A DNA stretch of 64,000 nucleotides, from contig JAFKKN010000003.1 of NCBI GenBank assembly GCA_017305535.1, positions 62,001 through 126,000 on the forward strand, given 5' to 3'. A program made the position numbers and the translations under genes. The stretch is from Hyphomicrobiales bacterium. Its GTDB lineage: Bacteria > Pseudomonadota > Alphaproteobacteria > Rhizobiales > Xanthobacteraceae. The number at the start of each line of letters is the position of its first letter. Positions within the stretch are counted from its first letter, which is position 1. The notes under the pieces are model-generated. The model saw only the letters and a program-made list of their open reading frames with translations. It did no database searches and was not told where the DNA came from. Positions 44,676 through 54,675 of the stretch are shown here, piece after piece.

Positions 44676-45758
44676 ATGTCATTCAAATGCGGATGGATTG
44701 AACGCGATGCCAAGAGAGCCGCGATTGCGGTCGTGGCAGCGAGCTTAAGTCTTTTGGCGGTCCCGAAGGCGAGTGCTGCGGAGGCCTGCGCAACACCGAC
44801 GGTCGTCAAGGTCCAAGAGTACGTTGGAATTATCCAGAATCTCGTTGCTTGGGCAGCAATAGACCAGGGCTTTTTTCGGAAGCACTGTCTCGAAGCCAAG
44901 ATGTCCAATTTCCCATCGGGGCCAGCCGCTTTGGCGGCTTCCTTGCAAGGGGGACTTGATTTCATCTCACTCGCGCCGGACACGGTCTATGTTCCCGCAA
45001 GCCAAGGCTTCGATCTGAAGATCGTTGCCTTCATGAATAGCGCCATCCACTACTCTCTTGTTGCGGCTCCGAATGTTTCCTTGCCTCACAAGGAGGCAGG
45101 CTATCCCGCGGTCATGCAGGATTTGGTCGGAAAGAACATTGGCGTGAATGCCCTGGGCTCGACGACAGATACACTTGCTCGGGCCAACTTCCTCGGAGCC
45201 GGCCTCGATCCTGCAAATCAAGCTCATTGGGTTGCGTATGGTCCGCCGGCGGCGGGTATCGCGGGACTTCAGAGTGGCTCGTTGGCGGCGGCTGAATTCT
45301 TCGGTGACGGAATGGATATCGCCGCAGCTGTCACGGGAGGCACGATTATCGTCGATCCTCGCGATCCCGACGCCAAGATACCCCCACAGATCGCGGCTAT
45401 GCGAGGGGCCTCCCTGCTTTGGGCATGCACGACCGCCTTTATCAACAAGAACCCCGACGTTGTGCGCCGCTTCTCCGCAGCCAACAATGAGGCGATCGAC
45501 TGGATAAAAGATCCCAAGAATTTTGATCAGGTTGTGCGAATAGTGCGCGAAAGAGCGCCAAATCCACCTGGCGTTCCGGACTCTGAAAAGCTGCTCCTGG
45601 AGCGCGTGAAGCGGTACGTCGTCCAGGAAGATAAGCATGCCAGCATGAAAGCGCTGAAGGCCTGGAGCGAATGGGATGTCGCGATGAAGCGGATTCCAAA
45701 ACCGGCAGACATTGATGGCCTGCTTTGGGAAACGGCGCGATCGATGATCGTTCCGTAG
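44676..45758 (+). CDS. ABC transporter substrate-binding protein, NMT1/SsuA-like
   Basis: Periplasmic protein of 360 residues. A signal peptide (AAIAVVAASLSLLAVPKASA) precedes a mature part beginning AEACATPTVVKVQEYVG. The conserved LVAWAAIDQGFFRKHCLEA and LQGGLDFISLAPDTV place it in the NMT1-like group. It has an extra Cys pair early in the mature protein. ATG 44676 is chosen because GGGGAGG precedes it; the in-frame ATG at 44655 lies before that site. ATPase and permease genes follow. Confidence 0.88.
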   Translation: MSFKCGWIERDAKRAAIAVVAASLSLLAVPKASAAEACATPTVVKVQEYVGIIQNLVAWAAIDQGFFRKHCLEAKMSNFPSGPAALAASLQGGLDFISLAPDTVYVPASQGFDLKIVAFMNSAIHYSLVAAPNVSLPHKEAGYPAVMQDLVGKNIGVNALGSTTDTLARANFLGAGLDPANQAHWVAYGPPAAGIAGLQSGSLAAAEFFGDGMDIAAAVTGGTIIVDPRDPDAKIPPQIAAMRGASLLWACTTAFINKNPDVVRRFSAANNEAIDWIKDPKNFDQVVRIVRERAPNPPGVPDSEKLLLERVKRYVVQEDKHASMKALKAWSEWDVAMKRIPKPADIDGLLWETARSMIVP

Positions 45759-45822
45759 TTGATCTATCCGGACGCCCGGCAGGCCGGTTAAGACTTATCA
45801 CAAATCGCGCAGGACAGCATAA

Positions 45823-46605
45823 ATGAGCGGCAAAACTATTTGCCTCGAAAACGTCGAGCACTTCTTTAGTTCGCATCGGCTCGGCGAACCGCCGACCAGA
45901 GTGCTGTGTCAAACGTCGGTAACAATGCCAAGGCAGCAGTTTGTATCGCTGGTTGGACCGAGCGGTTGTGGAAAGACTACAGTTCTTAACATGGCGGCCG
46001 GTCTGGTCCGGCCGACGCAGGGCAACATTACTCTGGACGGGCAGGTACCAAAGGTAGGTGACCCCGACGTCGGTTACCTGCTGGCTCGTGATGCATTGCT
46101 GCCTTGGCGTACCGCTTTGATGAATGTATCGCTGCCGCTTGAATTGCGGGGCGTTAATCGTAAAGAACGCGAGGGTCTTGCGCACAAAATCCTGGAAGAG
46201 GTCGGACTTGGTAAGTTTGCCGACGCTTATCCGGCGCAACTTTCACACGGAATGAGGCAGCGTGTGGCGGTTGCGCGTACGCTAGTTGCGGAGCCCAACA
46301 CGCTGTTGATGGACGAGCCGTTTTCGGCTTTGGACGCGCAAACTCGTTTAAGCGTGCAACAGCTGTTTTTGCGGCTTTGGGAGCGAGTGCAATCGACAGT
46401 ACTGTTTGTGACCCACGATCTAACAGAAGCGATATTGATGTCCGATCGTGTTCTCGTCTTCTCGGCCCGGCCTGGTAGAATTGTCGCTGAGTTCGAAGTT
46501 GACTTTGAGCGCCCGCGATCTCTTCGCGAACTTCAGAGCAGCGAAAAATTTCATGATCTGTTTCGCCGCGTTTGGGATGTCTTTCGACAAGAGGTGGAAG
46601 TATGA
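45823..46605 (+). CDS. ABC transporter ATP-binding protein, SsuB/TauB type
   Basis: ATPase of 260 residues. Walker A is VGPSGCGKTTVLN, Walker B LLMDEPFSALDAQ and the switch His is in FVTHDLTEAILMSDRV. The signature reads LSHGMRQRVAVART, with His replacing the second residue pair's Gly of LSGGM, a variant that also occurs in some importers of this type. It overlaps the permease gene by 4 bases. Confidence 0.92.
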   Translation: MSGKTICLENVEHFFSSHRLGEPPTRVLCQTSVTMPRQQFVSLVGPSGCGKTTVLNMAAGLVRPTQGNITLDGQVPKVGDPDVGYLLARDALLPWRTALMNVSLPLELRGVNRKEREGLAHKILEEVGLGKFADAYPAQLSHGMRQRVAVARTLVAEPNTLLMDEPFSALDAQTRLSVQQLFLRLWERVQSTVLFVTHDLTEAILMSDRVLVFSARPGRIVAEFEVDFERPRSLRELQSSEKFHDLFRRVWDVFRQEVEV

Positions 46606-47480
46606 CCCAATTGGAACAGGGCCTGCGCATGGCGAAACACAACGAAGTCGCCGCATCTCCGACGAAGGCTATCGAAGCTCCGAAGCGAAGGAAGCCACTT
46701 GCGGATCGTCCGCTTGCAGTCGTTGCCGGGTGGATCGTTCTCGCAGGCCTCATGGGAGGGCTTTGGGAGTGGGCAGGCCGAAGCGGACAGGTCAACCCGC
46801 TATTCATCAGCTATCCGTCCGCTATCGGCCGCGCTCTGTTAAAGGGGCTCCATGGAGATCTGATCACAGTAGATGCAAGATACACTTTCGTTGCGGTTTT
46901 CCTGGGGTTTGCCGGGGCCGCGGTTCTAGGCATCGCAGTGGCGTTTGCGCTGGCTCAGAACGCCTACTTAAAGAAGGTCGTGGATCCATTCTTGACGGCA
47001 TTGAATAGTCTGCCGCGAGTTGCGCTGGCCCCGCTGTTTCTGATGTGGTTCGGGATTGGGTTGTTTTCCCACGTGCTAATGGCGGCGAGCCTCACGTTCT
47101 TCGTTGTCCTTGCAAACACGACGGCGGGAATTGAAAGCGTTGATCAAGATCATTTGCTTCTAGCCCGGCTACAAGGTGCGACTCGGTGGCAAACGTTTCG
47201 CCTGTTTATTGTGCCGTCGGCCTTGCCAGGTATCTTCGTCGGTCTCGAACTGGGTTTCATTTTCGGAACGTTGGGAACTGTTTCGGGAGAGATGATCGTC
47301 GGCGAGCATGGACTTGGCGTCCGTCTCTCCAGAGACGCCGGGATTTTTGATACCGCGGACTACTTTGGAACGTTGTTTGCGCTCGTGGTCATCAGTGCGC
47401 TACTGACGTTCTGTTTCCAGATTACGAAGAATCGACTTCTTGGTTGGCAGCGACTGCACGTGGTTCAGAAGTCGCATTGA
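46602..47480 (+). CDS. ABC transporter permease, SsuC type
   Basis: Permease of 292 residues. A basic, unstructured N-terminus of 35 residues precedes six hydrophobic helices. LPRVALAPLFLMWFGIGLFS and ARLQGATRWQTFRLFIVPSA are the typical permease segments, the second being the ATPase-contact loop. It closes a three-gene importer for the substrate of the downstream carboxylase cluster. Confidence 0.92.
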   Translation: MTQLEQGLRMAKHNEVAASPTKAIEAPKRRKPLADRPLAVVAGWIVLAGLMGGLWEWAGRSGQVNPLFISYPSAIGRALLKGLHGDLITVDARYTFVAVFLGFAGAAVLGIAVAFALAQNAYLKKVVDPFLTALNSLPRVALAPLFLMWFGIGLFSHVLMAASLTFFVVLANTTAGIESVDQDHLLLARLQGATRWQTFRLFIVPSALPGIFVGLELGFIFGTLGTVSGEMIVGEHGLGVRLSRDAGIFDTADYFGTLFALVVISALLTFCFQITKNRLLGWQRLHVVQKSH

Positions 47481-47844
47481 GTGATGCTGGAAACATCATG
47501 GGTTGATTTCCGTGCCCCTCTCGGAGCCGAACAGCAGAGCTACGGCGGTTGAAGCGGCCGACGCTCAGGTGCAAATGAAGCACATCGGAAGCGCATCGAA
47601 ATGTTGCCGTAGCTCCGACGATCAACCCGGGACGAGTGAGCCGATAGTCGTCTTCTGCCGGCGGCCTTTTCGCGGTCGGCATCGTGTTGGCGTCCGGCCC
47701 CTTTCGGCGGAGCTTTGTTGGGCGCCTTCCATGTGTTCGGGGATGCGGCTTCCCTAGTCGCCGTTTCTGTTCGCCGTGTCGTGCTGTTTTGGTGTGGAGA
47801 TCGTGTTTGACGCCATCTCCAGCTTGCAGTGCTTTTCTTACATA
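47481..47844. other. Intergenic region before accC
   Basis: No gene supported. A minus-strand frame crosses it but is a shadow of the flanking sequence. The right end leads into the AT-rich operator. Confidence 0.5.
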
Positions 47845-47863
47845 GATATATATGATATATATC
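47845..47863. promoter_or_regulatory. Perfect AT-rich palindrome before accC
   Basis: GATATATATGATATATATC is an exact odd-centred palindrome with 9-base arms. It is the best copy of a motif repeated at 44609, 52082, 60880, 61836 and 63903. It ends 40 bases before the accC start. In DNA this GC-rich the pattern is striking and fits a GntR-type or similar dimeric repressor. Confidence 0.65.
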
Positions 47864-47902
47864 GCTCGCATCCTCATGTGATGCTCACCGGGTGGAGGAA
47901 CC

Positions 47903-49273
<1,371 letters not shown>

Positions 49274-49390
49274 CGAACGGTTCTTTGGCACGAAGCAGCA
49301 AGGCCGGATCATTGGCTGGCCATGCACCATTTTATCGGCCGGCAAGGCAAAATAACACGTCCGTCGCCGTCAAACCGAAAGGGAATAACA

Positions 49391-49930
49391 ATGTCCGGCG
49401 GTTCGAATCTTACTCATGAAGACGTTATGCGCATTCTTCAGATTGTCGATAAATCCGAGGATGTCGAAATCAGTGTCGAGTATGACGGCCTCAAGCTTCA
49501 TGTCGCGAAGGGGGCGGCCGCGTGTCGTGACGGGATCTCTGCTCCTTTGGAGCATGCTCCCTACAAACAAGTCGTCCTGTCGTCGCCAGCCGCCAAGGAG
49601 GCGCTGGATGGCGAGTTATCCCCGGCTGCATCGACTCCATCCATCCAACCTGTATCCGAAACCACACCGGCCGGTGCAATCCCGGCGGGGACATTGACGA
49701 TCGCCGCGCCCCTGCTTGGACGGTTCTATCGTTCTTCCTCACCGAGTGAGCCTCCCTTCGTTGAGGTTGGCAGCAGGATCTCCGAAAGCGATACGGTTGG
49801 CGTGGTCGAGGTGATGAAATTGTTCAATGAAATAAAATCCGGCCTGCGTGGAACGATCGTCGAAATACGGGCGGCGAACGAAGAGATGATTGAAGAAGGT
49901 CAAATTCTCTTCGTCGTGCGGCCGGATTGA
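49391..49930 (+). CDS. accB: Biotin carboxyl carrier protein
   Basis: Carrier of 179 residues with the AccB layout. A short N-terminal domain (EDVMRILQIVDKSEDVEISV) is followed by a Pro/Ala-rich linker and a C-terminal biotinyl domain. The biotinylated Lys is in GVVEVMKLFNEI; the preceding APLLGRFYRSSSPSEPPFVE is also typical. GAAAGGGAA precedes the ATG. It lies between accC and the pyruvate-type carboxyltransferase and should shuttle carboxybiotin between them. Confidence 0.92.
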   Translation: MSGGSNLTHEDVMRILQIVDKSEDVEISVEYDGLKLHVAKGAAACRDGISAPLEHAPYKQVVLSSPAAKEALDGELSPAASTPSIQPVSETTPAGAIPAGTLTIAAPLLGRFYRSSSPSEPPFVEVGSRISESDTVGVVEVMKLFNEIKSGLRGTIVEIRAANEEMIEEGQILFVVRPD

Positions 49931-49954
49931 GCGATGCGCAGCGAGGAGAGGCAG

Positions 49955-51466
49955 ATGACTGAAGCGGAGAAAGTACGCGCCCGGCGCGCTCGCGATGGAT
50001 CGATCGGCATCATCGACACGACTTTCCGTGACGCCCAGCAATGTCTTTGGACCACCCGAATGACCGCGGGCATGATGTGGCCGATGCTTGATCGGATGGA
50101 GCGTGCCGGATTCGAAATGATCGATTTCATGGCGCCCGTGCAGTTCGATGTATGCGTGCGCTATCTCCAGGAGAATCCCTGGGAGAAAGTGCGTCTCTTC
50201 AAAACGAAACTCGTCGATACGCCTCTCCGGAGCTACTGCCGCAGCAAGAGCCTGATCGGGTTTAGCTTGATGCCGGATGACATGGTGGAGATGTGGATCG
50301 AGCGTCTCGCCGCAAACGGATTTTCCGTGGTGGGTACGCTTGATGCGCTGTTTGACGTCGACAACATGGCGCTCAGCATCCGACATGGAAAGAAGCTGGG
50401 ATTGCATACGGTTGCGGCGTTGGTGTTCTGCCAAAGTCCAGTCCATACCGATGAACTATATGCCGCCACGGCAAAGGCCCTCATCGAGAAGGCCGATGTC
50501 GATGGCGTGATGATCAAGGATTCCGGGGGATTGCTAACGCCGGATCGAATCCGCACGCTCGTTCCGGCGTTAAAGGTGGTGATGGGTGACCGGCCGCTCG
50601 AGCTGCATAGTCACTGCAACACCGGTCTGGCGCCACTTGTTTATCTCGAAGGTGCGAAGCTCGGCGTCGATCAACTACATACCTCGATTGCGCCGCTTGC
50701 CAGCGGTCCTGCCCAGCCCTCAATTCAGAATACGATGCGAAATCTGGCGTTGTCGGGGCTGAAAGCCCACGTCGACCTGGCAATCATAGAGGAACTCAGC
50801 GAGTACATCGGAGGCCTGGCTGCTCAGGAAGGTTTCCCGCTCGGTCAACCGATGGAATACGACGTCTTCACCTACAAACATCAGATGCCATGGGGAATGG
50901 CGAACAACTGGCGCTCGCAGCTTCGTTCGCAGGGGCTGGAACATCGCTACGACGAAATTCTCGAGGAAATCGTCCAGATACGCTCCGAGCTCGGATGGCC
51001 GATCATGGTCACGCCGTTCTCGCAAATTATCGGTGTGCAGGCGATGTTGAACGTCGTGTCAGGCGAGCGATACCGAAACGTTACAGATGAGATCAAGCGC
51101 TATGCGCTTGGCCATTTCGGCAAGCTGCTGGCGCCAGTCGATTCAGATATTCTCGATCGCATCGTCGAGAATGGCTCGCCGGGCATTCCGATTGAACCGA
51201 AGCCGCTTGAGCCGGCGCGCGCCGCACTTGAACGGTCTTATCCCAATCTCGACGATGATGAGCGCTTGTTGCGCTATATGTTCGCGGGTAACGAGGTCGA
51301 CCGTATGAACGCCGCCGGAGCGCTCAACATAGCGGCCGCCACCGGCAGTCCCGTCGAGGCGCTTTTGAAGGGGTTGCAGGAGCGCGGAACGATTCGCCAC
51401 TTCGACATGAAGTACAAGCAGGTTCATGTTGCTTGGCGCAGGCGCGGTAACGCGGCCAGTAACTGA
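49955..51466 (+). CDS. Pyruvate/oxaloacetate-type carboxyltransferase (OadA/PycB/transcarboxylase 5S-like)
   Basis: Protein of 503 residues. The metal-dependent TIM barrel has IIDTTFRDAQQCLWTTRM near residue 25, VDGVMIKDSGGLLTPD with the Lys that is carbamylated in relatives, and LELHSHCNTGLAP with the HxH metal ligands. The C-terminal conserved carboxylase domain follows (IGVQAMLNVVSGERY). No biotinyl domain is fused, which agrees with separate carriers. Relatives move CO2 between biotin and pyruvate or 2-oxoglutarate; the real acceptor here is unknown. GAGGAGAGGCAG precedes ATG 49955. Confidence 0.9.
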   Translation: MTEAEKVRARRARDGSIGIIDTTFRDAQQCLWTTRMTAGMMWPMLDRMERAGFEMIDFMAPVQFDVCVRYLQENPWEKVRLFKTKLVDTPLRSYCRSKSLIGFSLMPDDMVEMWIERLAANGFSVVGTLDALFDVDNMALSIRHGKKLGLHTVAALVFCQSPVHTDELYAATAKALIEKADVDGVMIKDSGGLLTPDRIRTLVPALKVVMGDRPLELHSHCNTGLAPLVYLEGAKLGVDQLHTSIAPLASGPAQPSIQNTMRNLALSGLKAHVDLAIIEELSEYIGGLAAQEGFPLGQPMEYDVFTYKHQMPWGMANNWRSQLRSQGLEHRYDEILEEIVQIRSELGWPIMVTPFSQIIGVQAMLNVVSGERYRNVTDEIKRYALGHFGKLLAPVDSDILDRIVENGSPGIPIEPKPLEPARAALERSYPNLDDDERLLRYMFAGNEVDRMNAAGALNIAAATGSPVEALLKGLQERGTIRHFDMKYKQVHVAWRRRGNAASN

Positions 51467-51636
51467 AATTGGTGACGAGGCGCAGCCCGGCTAATCGATA
51501 TTCGCGGCACCGTGTTGTTGTGCGTCGTCCGCCCTCGATCGTTCCAAGAGGTTCTCGCCCTGGTGAGGCGAAATTCTCGCGCCTGCAGTTCGGCCTTTAT
51601 CGCTAAAGGAAAACGATCCAGCGTTAGGTGCGATAG

Positions 51637-52032
51637 ATGCAGTACAAAATCCATCACATCCACATCAAATCAGATGACCCCAAGTCGACGGCGGACTGGT
51701 TTGTTGCCGCGTTCGGTTTCGGTGTCATCTCCGATGAAACCAGAGCTTTCGGCGATCGTTTCATCCGTCTTCAGGACGCTGCAAACGTGCTCGTCATGAT
51801 TTCCGGCCGTCGGACCAACGAGGTGCTGGAACCTGCCTGTACCAGTTCGCATCTGGGGCTCGATCATTTCGGGATGCGAACTAATAACCTGACGAACGAC
51901 CTCAGCCGATTGTCCGCAAATGGTGCCAGGGTGGTTGAGGGGCCGCACAACATGCCCGGGGGTATCAGGTCCGCGTTCCTGGTTGTGCCGGGCGACGTTC
52001 GGGTTGAACTCATCGAAGGGCCGGCAATCTAG
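51637..52032 (+). CDS. VOC (glyoxalase/extradiol dioxygenase fold) family protein
   Basis: Protein of 131 residues with two beta-alpha-beta-beta-beta units: IHHIHIKSDDPKSTADWFVA at the start, LGLDHFGMRTNNLTNDLSRL in the middle and FLVVPGDVRVELIEGP at the end. The His of IHHIHI, the His of LGLDHF and the Glu of VELIEG are in metal-ligand positions. Similar proteins are epimerases, lyases or isomerases; specificity is not evident. It stands alone between the carboxyltransferase and the PrpD gene. Confidence 0.85.
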   Translation: MQYKIHHIHIKSDDPKSTADWFVAAFGFGVISDETRAFGDRFIRLQDAANVLVMISGRRTNEVLEPACTSSHLGLDHFGMRTNNLTNDLSRLSANGARVVEGPHNMPGGIRSAFLVVPGDVRVELIEGPAI

Positions 52033-52081
52033 CTGTGGTTGCGCAGTTTCGCCTCTAAGGTCTGATTGACATTCGATCATC

Positions 52082-52098
52082 ATACATATTATATATAT
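52082..52098. promoter_or_regulatory. AT-rich operator-like motif before the second MmgE/PrpD gene
   Basis: ATACATATTATATATAT resembles the 47845 palindrome with T at the centre. It spans an ATG (52097) that would otherwise be a start, and ends 25 bases before the chosen start, where GGGAGGA gives a good ribosome binding site. Confidence 0.5.
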
Positions 52099-52123
52099 GA
52101 ATATGTCCACGGGAGGATTGTGC

Positions 52124-53482
52124 ATGCGCATAACGCGCGAGATCGCGGATCGTGTGGTTGCGACACGGATTGAAGATCTGGCTCCCAGTGTTGTCGATTA
52201 CGCGTCGACACTTGCCATGAGTGCCTTCGGCGCGATGGTTTCAGGCCATCGCTGCACGGCCGGGGTCGAGACGATCAACTACGTCAAACGTCACGGTGGT
52301 GAGCCGCAGGCGACGGTGCTCGGCGCCGGTTTCAAGAGTTCGGTCGAGTTGGCAGGCCTTGCAAACGGAACGTTTGCGCATGCGACCGAATACGAGGACG
52401 ACAGTTTTCCGGAAGCAGTGTCGAGCTACACGCTTTTCCCGCCGCTCTTTGCGCTCGCCGAGCATCTGGGGTCACCGGGATCTCGTATCATCGAGGCGTT
52501 CGTTGCCGGCTATGAGGTTCAGGCGCGCATCGGCCTTGCCTGCCGTGAGGCGCGTCGCATCGGTTACATGGTTTTGAGTCTGGCGGGTTCGATCGGCGTG
52601 GCCGCCGCGGCCGCGAAGCTGCTTGGTCTGGACGCCGAAAAAACCGCGCATGCGATGAGTATCGCGGCTTCTCAGGCGAGTGGCGTCGGATATCAGACCG
52701 GCTCGGTTGCCCACATACTGGAGATGGGGTTCTCAGCACGAAACGGTATCGCTGCTGCTTATATGGCGGCGGAGGGAATGACCGGCCAATTGGATGTGCT
52801 TGAAGCGCCGCGCGGCCTCATGAACATGATCACCGGCGGCAAGGTCGAGAATCCCGAGAACATCCTGGCGGATTGGGGCGCGCCATATCGGATTTTCGAG
52901 GTGGGGATCAAGTTCTATCCCTGCTGTTTCCATCTCCAGCGATTGATCGAAGCGACGCTCGACTTGAAGAAAGAACGTGGCCTGTCGGCTGACGATATCG
53001 AGAAGATCGCTGTTGAGGTGAATGCCTTCTTTCCGACCGTGGTTCAGCATTCCGAACCGCGTGACGAGATCGAGGCGCAGTTTAGCTTGCCGCATTCGCT
53101 GGCGGTCGCGATGCTTGACGGCGCAGTCGGCCCCGAAGGTTTCTCACAAGAGCGGATAAACGACGAGCGTTTCCGGGCATTCCGGCCGAAGGTGGAGACG
53201 ATCGTCCGCGAGGATTGGGGCTGGGCGCCGACCGGCTGGACCGCGCGCATGACGTTTACCCTCAAGGGGGGCGAGGTGATCGTGCGCGAGCCGACCCACT
53301 CGCGAGGGCATCCGCCGGATCTGCTCTCGTTCGATGAATGCATCGAGAAATTTCGCGGCTGCGTCGACGACTTGTTGTCTGACGCGCATATCCGACGCTC
53401 GATCGCAATGCTGCGCAACTTGAAGGATCTGCCGAATGCGGGCGATCTCATCGCGGAAGTGGCGACGGTCGGCGTGGTTTAA
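52124..53482 (+). CDS. MmgE/PrpD family protein
   Basis: Protein of 452 residues of the same superfamily as 10958-12307 but clearly different in sequence. Landmarks are FAHATEYEDDSFPEAVSSYT near residue 90 and MEMGFS-like SVAHILEMGFSARNG near 210, with KFYPCCFHLQRLIEA near 265. It may dehydrate or isomerise a small hydroxy acid of the pathway. The start ATG 52124 follows GGGAGGATTGTGC; an upstream ATG at 52097 lies within the operator-like motif. Confidence 0.85.
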   Translation: MRITREIADRVVATRIEDLAPSVVDYASTLAMSAFGAMVSGHRCTAGVETINYVKRHGGEPQATVLGAGFKSSVELAGLANGTFAHATEYEDDSFPEAVSSYTLFPPLFALAEHLGSPGSRIIEAFVAGYEVQARIGLACREARRIGYMVLSLAGSIGVAAAAAKLLGLDAEKTAHAMSIAASQASGVGYQTGSVAHILEMGFSARNGIAAAYMAAEGMTGQLDVLEAPRGLMNMITGGKVENPENILADWGAPYRIFEVGIKFYPCCFHLQRLIEATLDLKKERGLSADDIEKIAVEVNAFFPTVVQHSEPRDEIEAQFSLPHSLAVAMLDGAVGPEGFSQERINDERFRAFRPKVETIVREDWGWAPTGWTARMTFTLKGGEVIVREPTHSRGHPPDLLSFDECIEKFRGCVDDLLSDAHIRRSIAMLRNLKDLPNAGDLIAEVATVGVV

Positions 53483-53533
53483 ACATCGAGGATCGATCAT
53501 TCTTCGAGACAGCTTGGTGCTGCGGGGGAAAGC

Positions 53534-54625
53534 ATGGCGTCAAAAACGGCTGTGATCGCTGGAGCAACCGGGATCGTCGGGCGCGGACTGATCGATCATC
53601 TTCGGTCGACAGGTGAGTGGAATATCGTATCCGTCTCTCGGCGCGAAAGTGACCTTGGTTCAGGCGTGCGACACGTCCGGGCCGATCTTTTGGACAAGGA
53701 TGCCTCTGCCCGGCAACTCGGCGAGCTTCGCGAGGCCACCCATATTTTTTATACCGCGTATGCGCCGCGGCCGAGCTGGGCTGAGGAAGTTTGGCCCAAC
53801 GTTTCGATGTTGGTGAATCTGGTCGAAGCGCTTGAGGGCGTCGCGCCGAATCTTGCCCATGTGCAGTTGATGCAGGGTACGAAGTGGTACGGCAATCACC
53901 TTGGGCCGTTCAGCACGCCGGCGCGCGAAACTGATCCGCGCCATCTGCCGCCCAATTTCTACTACGATCAGCAGGACTGGCTCGTGGAACGGCAGCGCGG
54001 AAAGCGCTGGAGCTGGTCCGCGTTGCGGCCGCATTGCATCATGGGCTTCGCGCTGGGCAGCCCGATGAGCCACTTGATGGGCCTGTCGCTCTATTCGGTA
54101 ATTTCGCGGGAGCTGGGTCTTCCGCTGCGTTGGCCCGGCGATCCCGCAGCGTTCGCATCCATGTACAACTTCACCGATGCGCGGCTCCTTGGTCGTGCAA
54201 TGGCGTGGGCGGCCACGACGCAGGCTTGCGAAAACGAGGCGTTCAATATGACCAATGGCGATGTCGACCGTTGGGAGCGCGTATGGCCCGAGGTCGCCGA
54301 GATATTCGGAATGGAAGCCGGGCGGAAAGTCCAGCAGGTCAACCTTCAGAGGATGATGGCGGACAAGGAGCCCTTGTGGGCGAGGATGCGCGAGAAGTAC
54401 GGGCTGCAAGCGTTCGAACTGAAGCAGCTCGTGAGTTGGCCCTGGGCCGACTGGGCTTATTCGACGCCTTACGATCAGGTGTCCAGCATTGCGAAAGCAC
54501 GGCGCGCGGGTTGGACCGCGGTGCAGGACACCGGAACCATGTTTCGCGAATTGATCGGCGGTCTCGTCGATAACAGGATCATTCCGCCAGCGCCCGTGCC
54601 GGCAGGATCAATGAGAGCCTCGTAG
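53534..54625 (+). CDS. PRISE-type short-chain reductase (enone 1,4-reductase-like)
   Basis: Reductase of 363 residues. The nucleotide-binding start is KTAVIAGATGIVGRGLIDHL, followed by SVSRRES, which suits NADPH. It then shows hallmarks of the progesterone 5-beta-reductase/iridoid synthase group: LMQGTKWYGNHLGPF and FYYDQQDWLVERQ, the latter with the active-site Tyr, and WSALRPHCIMGFA. Such enzymes reduce the C=C of enones. This hints at a cyclic or conjugated ketone among the pathway intermediates. It lies between PrpD and the acyl-CoA carboxyltransferase genes. Confidence 0.88.
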   Translation: MASKTAVIAGATGIVGRGLIDHLRSTGEWNIVSVSRRESDLGSGVRHVRADLLDKDASARQLGELREATHIFYTAYAPRPSWAEEVWPNVSMLVNLVEALEGVAPNLAHVQLMQGTKWYGNHLGPFSTPARETDPRHLPPNFYYDQQDWLVERQRGKRWSWSALRPHCIMGFALGSPMSHLMGLSLYSVISRELGLPLRWPGDPAAFASMYNFTDARLLGRAMAWAATTQACENEAFNMTNGDVDRWERVWPEVAEIFGMEAGRKVQQVNLQRMMADKEPLWARMREKYGLQAFELKQLVSWPWADWAYSTPYDQVSSIAKARRAGWTAVQDTGTMFRELIGGLVDNRIIPPAPVPAGSMRAS

Positions 54626-54675
54626 TCGGCAACGCGATGGCGTTTGCGTGATTACTATTCGGGATGGAGAAGCGG

